Origin: a virus
Strand: one strand, 5' to 3'
Virus record (IMG/VR): IMGVR_UViG_3300027418_000012
Location: 1 to 54,995 of that record
Length of the DNA: 54,995 nucleotides
How positions within the stretch are numbered: position 1 is the first letter of the stretch; the number at the start of each line of letters is the position of its first letter. Under the pieces are notes generated by a model that ran no database searches, had not been told where the DNA came from, and worked only from the letters and a program-made list of their open reading frames with translations. The position numbers and the translations under genes were made by a program. Of this stretch, positions 6,400 through 13,717 are shown piece after piece.

Positions 6400-7053
6400 A
6401 GCTTTAATAGCAGCGGGCCAGGCTCAGATAAGCAGGTATTAGTACGCTATTTATATGTATAACTCCTGAGCCCCAGCTAACTTATAATTGTAATCACACT
6501 GAGCGTCTCCTCATTATAGCTGTGATGTATGTTGTTATTGAGTAATGACCAACAACAATTAAACTTATTAACTGATTATAGAAGACTCGTAAGACCCTGC
6601 GGGCTAGGTCAGCTATAATGGTTAAAAATAAAGATCTGATCCTAAGTGCCTATCATTAGTTCTTGTCTCGTTCGTCAAACAGTTCCGTCATTTAGTAGTA
6701 CGACATGTGTATTGAGCTCCGTCAAACGAAAGATGGTCATACCTAGTAGCATTACGTAATAGTACAAAAGTAGTCCTTGAGATAGATCTTTTTTAAAATA
6801 TTACCAAGTTGAAGTCAGTGGCAATAAAACCGGCCACGTGAACTGTCCTCTTAGTATTGCACTGTAGAGAGCCACGATAAAACCGGATACTTGGGAGCAG
6901 TTGATGAAATGCACGTCTGGAAGCTGTTAAACATAAGAACCTGAACAGATAAACCAGAATAATACATACAGTAAGAATTCCAGGTCTGACTGTAAAGTAA
7001 TCAATGATTTAGAAGTGGTGGAGTTTTTAATAGATCTCCACTACTTCTTTTTT
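6400..7053 (+). ncRNA. Large ornate non-coding RNA candidate, about 650 nt
   Basis: No gene is credible in this 660-base stretch, yet it carries many exact long-range complements. Examples are GGCTCAG/CTGAGCC (6421-6472), ATCACA/TGTGAT (6493-6526), an 11-bp CATTATAGCTG/CAGCTATAATG (6512-6620), GTTGTT/AACAAC (6531-6556), AAAGATCT/AGATCTTT (6630-6791) and GTGGC/GCCAC (6818-6837). It ends in its own terminator, immediately before a tmRNA. Size, complexity and company recall the large ornate phage RNAs GOLLD and ROOL, which occur near phage tRNA genes. I cannot confirm membership from sequence alone, and the 5' end is a guess. Confidence 0.65.
7011..7053 (+). terminator. Strong terminator ending the large RNA
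   Basis: AGAAGTGGTGGAG (7011-7023) pairs with CTCCACTACTTCT (7036-7048) over 13 bp with one G-U pair, followed by a run of T to 7053. It separates the large RNA from the tmRNA starting six bases later. Confidence 0.93.
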
Positions 7054-7058
7054 ATAAT

Positions 7059-7482
7059 GGGGCCGTATTGGTTTTGACAGATATGAGGAAGGTAGTATCA
7101 CATGTAAGCCTTGGAACAGGTAAACAAGTTCTAAACAATAACCGTAAAGAGTCAATCTGAGCGTGTTGCAGAAGGTGAAGCTATCTTAGCTTCTATCTTT
7201 GCTTCTGAGTATGCATTAGCAGCTTAGGCAACTGGGTGGTAACAACCTGGAAACAGAAAGTTACAAATGTTTTCTCTGTTATGTCAAAACAGAGTGGTGG
7301 ATGGTAAGCAGAACCTGCGTACCCCAATTTACTGATCAAGATGAAGCTTCGGACTGTAGTAAATACGCAAGCTTGAAACATAGGAAACGCTACAGCAAAT
7401 TCCTATATCAAATAGATCTAAGCATGTAAGAACGGTATTATTGTCACGTATTTGGACAGGGGTTCAACTCCCCTCGGCTCCA
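7059..7482 (+). ncRNA. ssrA: Transfer-messenger RNA (tmRNA)
   Basis: tmRNA rescues stalled ribosomes and tags the unfinished protein for proteolysis. The 5' end GGGGCCG (7059-7065) pairs with CGGCTCC (7475-7481) as the acceptor stem, with one G-U pair. The T-arm AGGGG/TTCAACT/CCCCT lies at 7458-7474, and the D-loop region reads GGTTTTGACAG. CTAAGCATGTA (7418-7428) matches the conserved 3' part of bacterial tmRNAs. The tag frame ends at TAG 7225-7227 and reads GEAILASIFASEYALAA from 7174; the exact resume codon may be up to two codons earlier. The final ALAA is the usual protease signal. CCA is not encoded. No SmpB gene was recognised in the window, so host SmpB would be needed. Confidence 0.93.
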
Positions 7483-7500
7483 CACATTAAAAACAACATT

Positions 7501-7722
7501 ATGAGAGGTAGTAAATATCCTTATTATAAACAAAAAAACAACCATATGCAAGATGTAGTATTCAAAGTGTATCAAGTATTTTATACTAAACCTGCTAAGA
7601 AAAGAAGAAAAGCATTAAGTATTATGCTTAAATGGTGCTTTAAAGAATACATTAAGACTTTTAAAAAGGAAGAAATTCCATTAAATGTAATGACAAATGA
7701 GATCGTTAAGCTTGATGATTAA
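7501..7722 (+). CDS. Hypothetical basic protein, 73 aa
   Basis: The start is ATG 7501, just after the tmRNA; a longer frame from 7441 would translate the tmRNA T-arm and is rejected. The protein is very basic (KQKNNHMQDVVFKVYQVFYT; PAKKRRKALSIMLK) and helical. Function is unknown. Its stop overlaps the next small gene. It may rely on transcription reading through the tmRNA gene. Confidence 0.6.
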   Translation: MRGSKYPYYKQKNNHMQDVVFKVYQVFYTKPAKKRRKALSIMLKWCFKEYIKTFKKEEIPLNVMTNEIVKLDD

Positions 7723-7843
7723 ATACTTTATGCTTTTTACTATAGCATATATAGCCTTGTGGATACTGGCCATATTACAATTAATAAATGAAGCTTTTGT
7801 TTCTTTAATAAATAAATTAAAAAATATATGGACCAAGAACTAG
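7715..7843 (+). CDS. Small membrane peptide, 42 aa
   Basis: This short frame overlaps its neighbours on both sides (8 and 16 bases), the typical packing of this phage. It encodes one hydrophobic helix (MLFTIAYIALWILAILQLIN) with a Lys-containing tail. A single-span membrane peptide is likely; its role is unknown. Confidence 0.5.
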   Translation: MIKYFMLFTIAYIALWILAILQLINEAFVSLINKLKNIWTKN

Positions 7844-8046
7844 ACCCAATAAATCATGGGCACTATATAGAGTTGATAGACAGAGTACATGTAATGGCTT
7901 CTAACATAGAAGATCATTTAATTAATCACCGCTTGACAGCTGATGTAGCAGAATTAAAAGATCATTTTGAGAAAGCTCAAGAGTCTCTTATGAATGCATA
8001 CCAACTAATAGGTAATATAATGCCAGATAATGACAGAGTATACTAA
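7828..8046 (+). CDS. Hypothetical helical protein, 72 aa
   Basis: A small acidic helical protein (starting MDQELDPINHGHYIELIDRV) with heptad-like spacing in residues 15-60. It overlaps the next gene by 17 bases, so the two are probably translationally coupled. No family is recognised. Confidence 0.6.
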   Translation: MDQELDPINHGHYIELIDRVHVMASNIEDHLINHRLTADVAELKDHFEKAQESLMNAYQLIGNIMPDNDRVY

Positions 8047-8593
8047 ACTACCCATACCTAAAGATACGGCATGGGATACAGCAAGATTTAAATGGGGTAG
8101 ATATATCCATTGGCGTATTAGATACTTCTTTCAAGGAGTATGGAATATAATACGATGGATGCCAACTATCTTTCATGATAAAGATTGGGATGATTATTAC
8201 ATTACTAAGATGCTACAAAAGAAACTTGAGTTTCATAGAGCTCATCTAGTATCAGAGAATAGACATGTAAATATAGATAGAGATAACTACTGGATGACAG
8301 TGGTACTTAATCTTTTAGAACGTAAACATACAGAATACTATCAAATGGAACGTTATGACTATATGGTACATGGCCCAGAACTATTTGATGATTTAATATC
8401 AGACACTCTTGATGAGTATATAGCTAAATATGGTAGTGCTAAACGTGCAGCTATTAAAAAGTATGCTAAAAATAACCCACGTCTTAATGATAAGGAATCT
8501 ATATCATTTTATATGTGTACTATACGTCAACAGAAAGCTGATGATCTAATATTTGAGATTCTTAAAAGACATTCTGCCGAATGGTGGGATTAA
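8030..8593 (+). CDS. Hypothetical protein, 187 aa
   Basis: A Trp/Tyr/Arg-rich soluble protein. The N-terminal third contains DTARFKWGRYIHWRIRYFF and IIRWMPTIFHDKDWDD. The rest is helical and charged (LLERKHTEYYQMERYDYMVH). I recognise no catalytic motif. It could be an enzyme or a structural accessory protein; there is no basis to decide. Neighbours on both sides are also unknowns. Confidence 0.65.
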   Translation: MTEYTKLPIPKDTAWDTARFKWGRYIHWRIRYFFQGVWNIIRWMPTIFHDKDWDDYYITKMLQKKLEFHRAHLVSENRHVNIDRDNYWMTVVLNLLERKHTEYYQMERYDYMVHGPELFDDLISDTLDEYIAKYGSAKRAAIKKYAKNNPRLNDKESISFYMCTIRQQKADDLIFEILKRHSAEWWD

Positions 8594-8604
8594 ATTTATA
8601 AATT

Positions 8605-9156
8605 ATGACAGAAGAACAATATATAGAACTAAAAGATAAATACCTTACAAATATTAAAAGGTATATGATACAAGAAGGAGGACTATTCTCTCACATCAGC
8701 GTATTTGCTGAAAAGTTAGGATATGATGAAGATGATGATCAAGAAACTAAAAATGCTATTATTCATATTCCTCTACCTACAAAGATTGCTAACTCAGATG
8801 AAGGCAAAGAGTACTTTGTTACCAAAATGATACCTGATATAGCTAGTTCATTAAAAGAAGGTTTTACAACAACAGGTGTAGCCTGGGCTTCCGAAGCTTG
8901 GTTAAGATCTTCTCATATAGATGATAAACAACCAGAGAACTGGAAAGATATGCCTATAAAAAAAGAGGTGTTAATGGTATCTATGGAGTCTGCATTTGGT
9001 AATGAAACCAGTGTCTACGAAATAGTACGTAATGGAATGAAGGTAACCGAGGAAGGGTTATCTGACACAATTGAATTAATTAAGGACGAAGAGCTTAGTG
9101 GTGAAAACCTCAATTTTGAAGGTAGATTCACCGGCCTTTATAAAAAATTTATATAA
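8605..9156 (+). CDS. Hypothetical protein, 183 aa
   Basis: An acidic alpha/beta protein. It begins MTEEQYIELKDKYLTNIKRY and contains GVAWASEAWLRSS followed by a short strand KKEVLMVSMESA, which suggests an alpha/beta core at about residues 90-130. No family is recognised. Its TAA overlaps the next ATG by one base, indicating coupled translation. Confidence 0.65.
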   Translation: MTEEQYIELKDKYLTNIKRYMIQEGGLFSHISVFAEKLGYDEDDDQETKNAIIHIPLPTKIANSDEGKEYFVTKMIPDIASSLKEGFTTTGVAWASEAWLRSSHIDDKQPENWKDMPIKKEVLMVSMESAFGNETSVYEIVRNGMKVTEEGLSDTIELIKDEELSGENLNFEGRFTGLYKKFI

Positions 9157-9320
9157 TGATTAAATGGATTAAGGACTTATTTAAATCAACAAGAGTTAAA
9201 GAACTTGAACAGCATATTTCTGTTTTAGAAAGAGAACTTTTAAAAAGACAGGAAGATATTAATAAAACCAATGCTTATTGGAAAAGAAAGATGCATAACC
9301 TAAAAAAGAGAGAGGATTAG
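9156..9320 (+). CDS. Coiled-coil small protein, 54 aa
   Basis: Starts at the ATG overlapping the previous stop (TAATG). It is a short, highly charged helix with a heptad pattern (TRVKELEQHISVLERELLKR), then a basic tail. It probably oligomerises or pairs with a coiled-coil partner. Function is unknown. About 90 AT-rich bases without an obvious signal follow. Confidence 0.6.
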   Translation: MIKWIKDLFKSTRVKELEQHISVLERELLKRQEDINKTNAYWKRKMHNLKKRED

Positions 9321-9412
9321 TATATTATAGCTCTATTATCCAACCTATTAGTAATCAAGTGATTGTAAATTGAGCTTTAGTAAGTAGTTTTATAGCAAAT
9401 AATACTATAACT

Positions 9413-9670
9413 ATGATTTATCAATTACCAAACGGAAAGGTAATAGAGATAAGTACAGAACAATATTTTGAGATGTCCGATGAAGAGTTTGAATATTTAG
9501 TAGCTTATAACTATGGTGAGATTGTTGAAAATCCATGGTTTGGCTCAGTGATAAGTAAAGCAGATAATTCTAAAGAAGATGTTACAGAGACTGTTCCTGA
9601 CTTAACAGATATCCCCTTATCAGAAAAACTTGTTAATCCTGATCTTGATATGCAAAGAGAAGAAGAATAG
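9413..9670 (+). CDS. Hypothetical acidic protein, 85 aa
   Basis: A small acidic protein beginning MIYQLPNGKVIEISTEQYFE, where a beta hairpin is followed by an EF-like acidic helix (MSDEEFEYLVAYNYGE). The C-terminal part is disordered and acidic (VPDLTDIPLSEKL). Similar short acidic proteins occur in other crAss-like phages by my recollection, without known function. A terminator follows. Confidence 0.65.
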   Translation: MIYQLPNGKVIEISTEQYFEMSDEEFEYLVAYNYGEIVENPWFGSVISKADNSKEDVTETVPDLTDIPLSEKLVNPDLDMQREEE

Positions 9671-9694
9671 AACAATTTTAATTATTACACACGT

Positions 9695-9727
9695 CCCCTA
9701 GGTTTATAATCTAGGGGATTTTTTTTT
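9695..9727 (+). terminator. Rho-independent terminator
   Basis: CCCCTAG (9695-9701) pairs with CTAGGGG (9711-9717), followed by A and nine T. The next start codon is only about 20 bases further. Confidence 0.92.
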
Positions 9728-9746
9728 ATTTTTAAATATAACAAAC

Positions 9747-10217
9747 ATGAGCAGCGTAAAAGTGGTAGCAGATGAAAACCAAAATGTCCTTTTCATCTCA
9801 GAAAACAATCCAGAGTATGGATGGATCTTTGTAGAGCAAATTGCTACACAAATTGAAAACGGTTGGTTAAGAAATGTAAGACGTAAAGCCCGTATTATGG
9901 GTAAAGTGTCTGACTTACAAGAATTAGGTTACACTACAGATAGTGATTTACCTGGAAAGATCATTGTAAAAGAATCTTTCACTCCATTTAATTTAGAGAA
10001 CCCAGATCGTGATCTTAAGATTGCTGGTAGCACTGGAATTATATGCAGAGTAGATGATCAAGCAATATATAGACAAACTTTTTACACGTCAAATGAGAAC
10101 TTACAAGATGAATTAATTTCTCATACTAATACGTTAGAAATCAAAGAGGTTATGAACGCTCAAAAAGCTATTAACTCATTGAATATCAGTAAAGTATCAA
10201 CTTCAGTAGAATTATAA
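9747..10217 (+). CDS. Hypothetical protein flanked by terminators, 156 aa
   Basis: A soluble alpha/beta protein. The N-terminus (VKVVADENQNVLFISENNPE) suggests beta strands. EQIATQIENGWLRNVRRKAR is a basic helix, and IICRVDDQAIYRQTFYTSN lies near residue 100. No motif of a known family is evident; a nucleic-acid-binding role is possible because of the basic helix. Terminators lie on both sides, so it may be expressed as its own transcript, perhaps at high level. Confidence 0.7.
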   Translation: MSSVKVVADENQNVLFISENNPEYGWIFVEQIATQIENGWLRNVRRKARIMGKVSDLQELGYTTDSDLPGKIIVKESFTPFNLENPDRDLKIAGSTGIICRVDDQAIYRQTFYTSNENLQDELISHTNTLEIKEVMNAQKAINSLNISKVSTSVEL

Positions 10218-10225
10218 TTTAATAG

Positions 10226-10255
10226 AAAAAGGGCTAGGTAATCTAGTCCTTTTTT
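10226..10255 (+). terminator. Rho-independent terminator
   Basis: AAAAAGGGCTAG (10226-10237) pairs with CTAGTCCTTTTT (10243-10254), with one G-U pair, and ends in a T-run. Confidence 0.9.
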
Positions 10256-10288
10256 CTTATATTTACTAATCACATAATACATCATAAC

Positions 10289-10807
10289 ATGTACAATCAT
10301 CACAAAACCGTATCTGCTAACTCTAGAGGAATCATTATTTCTTTCAGAGATATCAACAAACATAAGTTTATGGCTTATGACAACCAGTACGTAAATGACC
10401 TTCAATTAAAAGGTAGATCAAAATACCAGCAAATTGAACCACCAGTGTTTAACTTTAAACAACAACAGATTTATTCTGAAGCTGTGTATGGTCTTAACAT
10501 ATTTACTAAAGAAGATTTACAAAAAATGCCGGCTACTAAAAAGTCAGCAATCCTTAATCATTTTAATAAAGTGCAAAGGTTTTTAAATGCATGGAAACAA
10601 GAGATAGTTAGTATCAAAGTTGATTCTTTTCTATTAAAGCTATTTCCACGATCATCTGTTATAAAACACATGGTTGAAATTAAAGGGTCAGACGACACTT
10701 TAAAAGATAAACATTCATTTAAAGAACTTGGCATTAGTAAAAAGATGATAGCTAACAAGCTAATAGAAGCTAGATTATTACCAAAAGAATTTTTTAAACT
10801 CACGTAA
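10289..10807 (+). CDS. Hypothetical basic protein, 172 aa
   Basis: A basic, largely helical protein. Residues 1-35 contain short strands (RGIIISFRDINKHKFMAYDN). The middle holds KKSAILNHFNKVQRFLNAWK and the end is Lys-rich (KKMIANKLIEARLLPKEF). The C-terminal half could fold as a small helix-turn-helix unit. The family is not recognised. It opens the run of genes that leads to the SF2 helicase. Confidence 0.65.
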   Translation: MYNHHKTVSANSRGIIISFRDINKHKFMAYDNQYVNDLQLKGRSKYQQIEPPVFNFKQQQIYSEAVYGLNIFTKEDLQKMPATKKSAILNHFNKVQRFLNAWKQEIVSIKVDSFLLKLFPRSSVIKHMVEIKGSDDTLKDKHSFKELGISKKMIANKLIEARLLPKEFFKLT

Positions 10808-10811
10808 ACTT

Positions 10812-11021
10812 ATGCAAAATATATTTGTAACAGAAAATGACGTTCAGCTTGTATTAGTGCCTGAAAATGAATTAGATAGACTATTAATCAATAAACTACT
10901 AGATAATGGTCCAGTAGAAATTATTAGAGTTAGTCAACCTATAGGCGTTATGGGACAATCTATACAAGATGGTGTTATTATTAAAAGAAAAGTAATGTTA
11001 GATGATTCAAGCAAAGCTTAA
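10812..11021 (+). CDS. Hypothetical protein, 69 aa
   Basis: A small protein with strand-like N-terminus (MQNIFVTENDVQLVLVPENE), then a helix and a C-terminal strand ending in basic residues. It overlaps the HNH-like gene downstream by 20 bases. Function is unknown. Confidence 0.6.
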   Translation: MQNIFVTENDVQLVLVPENELDRLLINKLLDNGPVEIIRVSQPIGVMGQSIQDGVIIKRKVMLDDSSKA

Positions 11022-11409
11022 AACATGTGCAGGTTGTAATGAGCCTAAACACATTTGGAAATCAGATGGCAAAGATAAATACTGTAAGGAGTGCTGGTAT
11101 AAAGTCCAGCCTCCAAAAGGTATGCCTAAGCAAACCAAAAAACCTAATCCCATTAGTGTAAAAATGAAACAAACAGTAGATGAGTATTCTAAGCTTAGAA
11201 ACTTATTTATGATAGCTAATCCCAGTTGTAAAGCTGCGTTAGTAGGCTGTACAATAATTGCTACAGATGTTCATCATAAAACAGGACGTGGAGAAAATCA
11301 TTTAAAAGTCAGCACTTGGCTTCCAGTGTGCAGATCATGCCACTGTTGGATTGAGGAAAATCCTAATGAAGCTAAAGAACTTGGCTATTCAGAAAATCGT
11401 TTAAATTAA
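11002..11409 (+). CDS. HNH-like zinc-finger protein, 135 aa
   Basis: Two Cys pairs at the N-terminus (CAGC near residue 9 and CKEC near residue 30) form a zinc ribbon. The C-terminal half resembles an HNH fold: CTIIATDVHHKTGRG supplies the paired His, and LPVCRSCHCWIEENPNEAKE carries the CxxC knuckle and a following helix. HNH proteins nick or cut DNA and some process recombination intermediates. The canonical final His is not obvious, so catalysis is not certain. It lies between small unknown genes, upstream of a helicase. Confidence 0.65.
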   Translation: MIQAKLKTCAGCNEPKHIWKSDGKDKYCKECWYKVQPPKGMPKQTKKPNPISVKMKQTVDEYSKLRNLFMIANPSCKAALVGCTIIATDVHHKTGRGENHLKVSTWLPVCRSCHCWIEENPNEAKELGYSENRLN

Positions 11410-11414
11410 ATTTT

Positions 11415-11633
11415 ATGCAAAATTGCCCAAAATGTTCACAAGAAGGTAAATTTCTAACAAGCCCGTTTCAAGTAGTTGGTAAAACTTATTACAAAATTGA
11501 CAAAGATACTTTTTTGTGTTACAGACACTGGTATCAATCAAAAAAACGTAAATATCAGATTTCAGGAGACTATTATTCTATTATAAGAGAAATAAACAAA
11601 CCTGAATATTTACAAGAGAACTATCTAAAATAA
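11415..11633 (+). CDS. Zinc-ribbon-like small protein, 72 aa
   Basis: Begins with CPKC (residues 4-7). A further Cys and His around residues 34-37 (FLCYRHWY) could complete a metal site. The remainder is basic and aromatic. It follows the HNH-like gene by 5 bases, which suggests that the two are expressed together. The role is unknown. Confidence 0.6.
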   Translation: MQNCPKCSQEGKFLTSPFQVVGKTYYKIDKDTFLCYRHWYQSKKRKYQISGDYYSIIREINKPEYLQENYLK

Positions 11634-11642
11634 AACTAGTTT

Positions 11643-11924
11643 ATGGAAAAAACATGGGATGAAATTAGAGACAGCTACAGAATGGCAGCAGTCCATTTTG
11701 CTAACAGATACAACGAGCAAGTATCTGAACACATTATTGATGTTATGATATCAACAATGATGACTAAAGACAGCGTTTTACATGGCGGAAGCTTTGTACA
11801 AGCAGTAATTAACAACGATTTAAAGGATGCAATCAGTAGAGCTGATACAGAATGCCTTAAGCATTTAAGAATCATCACACTATGTGCAAACTTTTGTAAC
11901 GTACAATATGAAATGAACTACTAA
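11643..11924 (+). CDS. Hypothetical helical protein, 93 aa
   Basis: A small, mainly helical protein (starting MEKTWDEIRDSYRMAAVHFA), with several Cys near the end (TLCANFCNVQYE). Its TAA overlaps the ATG of the helicase gene, so the two are probably coupled. I recognise no family. Confidence 0.6.
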   Translation: MEKTWDEIRDSYRMAAVHFANRYNEQVSEHIIDVMISTMMTKDSVLHGGSFVQAVINNDLKDAISRADTECLKHLRIITLCANFCNVQYEMNY

Positions 11925-13027
11925 TGAGTAAAAGAGAAATTATTCAACAGGAAGCCTTAGATATGGCTATTAAACACAAACGTTGTGGTCTTGGTATATC
12001 TATGGGTGTTGGTAAAACTCTTATAGGATTAAAATACATAGATCATTTCAGAAAAGATAATAAGCTTAGGGTGCTAGTAGTAGCCCCTAAACTTTCTATA
12101 TTTGAATCATGGAAAGATGATGGAACTAAATTTGATATAAATGTAGATGATTTAGAATTTACTACATACTTATCACTTAATAAGTTTAACCCTAACAACT
12201 ATGATTTAGTAGTGCTAGATGAGTGTCATAGTTTACTAGACTCTCATGAAATCTTTCTAGCTAACTACACTGGTAAAATATTAGGCCTTACAGGCACGCC
12301 TCCTAGATATACAAAATCAGAGAAGGGTCAGATGGTCTTTAAATATTGCCCAATAAGTTATAAATACATCACTGATGATGCTGTAGACGATGATATTCTT
12401 AATGACTATAGAATTATAGTACATAAAATGCCTATTGGTACAAGTAGTAATATGCTTGTACAATTAAAAGATAAACAGTTTTATACATCAGAGAAAAAAA
12501 ACTATGAGTATTGGACTAAAAGAATAATGGATTCTCAATCTAAAAAGCAAGAGCAAATAGCTTCTGTAATGAGGATGAGAGCTTTAATGAATTTTAAAAG
12601 TAAAGAAGAGTATGCTAAACTTTTATTAAATGATATGGAAGACAAGTGTTTAGTATTTTGTAATACACAAGAACAAGCAGATAGAATCTGTAAACAGTCT
12701 TATCATTCTAATAACCCCGACTCTGAAGATAACCTACAAGAATTTAAAGATGGTAACATCTCTGAATTGTCATGTGTAATGCAGCTTAATGAAGGTGTAA
12801 ACATACCTAATCTTAGAGCTGGAATAATTATGCATGCCTACGGTAATGAGCGTAAAGCTAATCAGCGTATTGGTAGACTCTTAAGACTTAACCCTGATGA
12901 TACAGCGTATATACATATACTATGTTATTCAGGTACAGTGGACGAGCGTTGGGTGGCAGAAGCACTTAGAGATTTAGATCCTAGAAAAATTAAATACTTT
13001 GACGTAAACCTAGAAGATTATGAGTAA
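11924..13027 (+). CDS. SF2 DEAD/DECH-type helicase, 367 aa
   Basis: An ATP-dependent nucleic-acid translocase. Motif I is SMGVGKT (about residue 27), motif Ia is VVAPKLSIFESW, motif II is DECH (VVLDECHSL, about residue 96), motif III is LTGTPPR, and motif VI is QRIGRLLRL (about residue 319). At 367 aa it is a compact two-lobe core without large accessory domains. Such phage helicases assist recombination, branch migration or replication restart. It overlaps the next gene by 8 bases. The exact substrate cannot be read from the sequence. Confidence 0.93.
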   Translation: MSKREIIQQEALDMAIKHKRCGLGISMGVGKTLIGLKYIDHFRKDNKLRVLVVAPKLSIFESWKDDGTKFDINVDDLEFTTYLSLNKFNPNNYDLVVLDECHSLLDSHEIFLANYTGKILGLTGTPPRYTKSEKGQMVFKYCPISYKYITDDAVDDDILNDYRIIVHKMPIGTSSNMLVQLKDKQFYTSEKKNYEYWTKRIMDSQSKKQEQIASVMRMRALMNFKSKEEYAKLLLNDMEDKCLVFCNTQEQADRICKQSYHSNNPDSEDNLQEFKDGNISELSCVMQLNEGVNIPNLRAGIIMHAYGNERKANQRIGRLLRLNPDDTAYIHILCYSGTVDERWVAEALRDLDPRKIKYFDVNLEDYE

Positions 13028-13415
13028 TCACTTAACAGGAAAATTTATAAAGAAAGGAGGAAAACTAGACTTTAGTAGTTTAGCGTCATCTAAACAGTTT
13101 GAATTATTTGTATCAAGTGTACCTGAACATAGCATAGTGGAGTTTTTCTACGAAGTTACTCATGATGATGGTACGCTTCCTCAGCTAGCCAAGTTACATG
13201 TAATGCTAAAACAATTAGCAACACATATTGGTGAGACTGTAGAGAATATGAAACTACTAGTAAAAGATAGAGCTGGTCTATGCATAGCCAGAGAGGTTGC
13301 AGGTAAAGAATACTTCTTAGCAAAAAGCTTTGCAGAATGTTCTAAAGATGAACTATCCCTTGCTATACAAGCAGCAATAGAAATTAGCCACGAGGTAAAC
13401 CATCCTCTAGTGTAG
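13020..13415 (+). CDS. Hypothetical protein, 131 aa
   Basis: A mixed alpha/beta protein. The middle segment (PQLAKLHVMLKQLATHIGET) is a long amphipathic helix followed by MKLLVKDRAGLCIAREVAGK. This arrangement faintly recalls small phage recombination factors such as NinB, but the match is too weak to name. It overlaps the SF2 helicase gene, which fits a recombination context. Its 3' end overlaps the convergent gene 13384-13683 by 32 bases. Confidence 0.6.
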   Translation: MSNHLTGKFIKKGGKLDFSSLASSKQFELFVSSVPEHSIVEFFYEVTHDDGTLPQLAKLHVMLKQLATHIGETVENMKLLVKDRAGLCIAREVAGKEYFLAKSFAECSKDELSLAIQAAIEISHEVNHPLV

Positions 13416-13683
13416 GAGCTTCTAGTTCTTCTTGAACAGTTAATCCTTTACTATGAGCTACCACTTCTAAGTGTCTTACAAAAAAAGATAGAAATGCAAA
13501 GTGTTCAATCCATTCTTCAGGATATTGATTCTTTAGAATAAGATCTTGAGCCTTAGTAATTTCTTCTTCAGTTTTACCTTCTATAACATATAGAAGTAGC
13601 TTTTGTAAGTTAATTAAAGTGTTACCTCCCACCTCAATAGGAAATGTAGTATCTCTTTTAATTGCTGTATAAGTATTAGCCAT
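13384..13683 (-). CDS. Lone opposite-strand gene, 99 aa
   Basis: The frame is protein-like: MANTYTAIKRDTTFPIEVGG begins like a beta-stranded N-terminus, followed by amphipathic helices (LINLQKLLLYVIEGKTEEEI; EEWIEHFAFLSFFVRHLEVV). No membrane helix or known domain is seen. It is the only minus-strand gene inside a long plus-strand block and overlaps the end of the 131-aa gene tail to tail. Only 34 bases separate its start from the divergent uracil-DNA glycosylase gene, so the two may share a promoter region. Confidence 0.7.
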   Translation of the reverse strand: MANTYTAIKRDTTFPIEVGGNTLINLQKLLLYVIEGKTEEEITKAQDLILKNQYPEEWIEHFAFLSFFVRHLEVVAHSKGLTVQEELEAPTLEDGLPRG

Positions 13684-13700
13684 AGGTATATTTATTTATA

Positions 13701-13708
13701 CAAAAATA
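13701..13708 (-). promoter_or_regulatory. Possible Bacteroidota-type -7 box
   Basis: On the minus strand this reads TATTTTTG, matching the TAnnTTTG -7 element of Bacteroidota promoters, 17 bases before the start of the 99-aa gene. A well-spaced -33 TTG is not seen, and the area is AT-rich, so chance is possible. Confidence 0.3.
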
Positions 13709-13717
13709 ATCAAATTT

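Noticed and set aside
2114-7053. Hammerhead or other small self-cleaving ribozyme in the structured regions
   Set aside because: No CTGATGA...GAAA core was found in the expected arrangement.
390-7058. tRNA genes in the non-coding gaps
   Set aside because: No GGTTCRA-type T-arm with acceptor pairing was found outside the tmRNA.
7441-7500. In-frame N-terminal extension reading IWTGVQLPSAPH before the 73-aa gene
   Set aside because: It translates the T-arm and acceptor stem of the tmRNA, a known annotation artefact. The ATG at 7501 is the sensible start.
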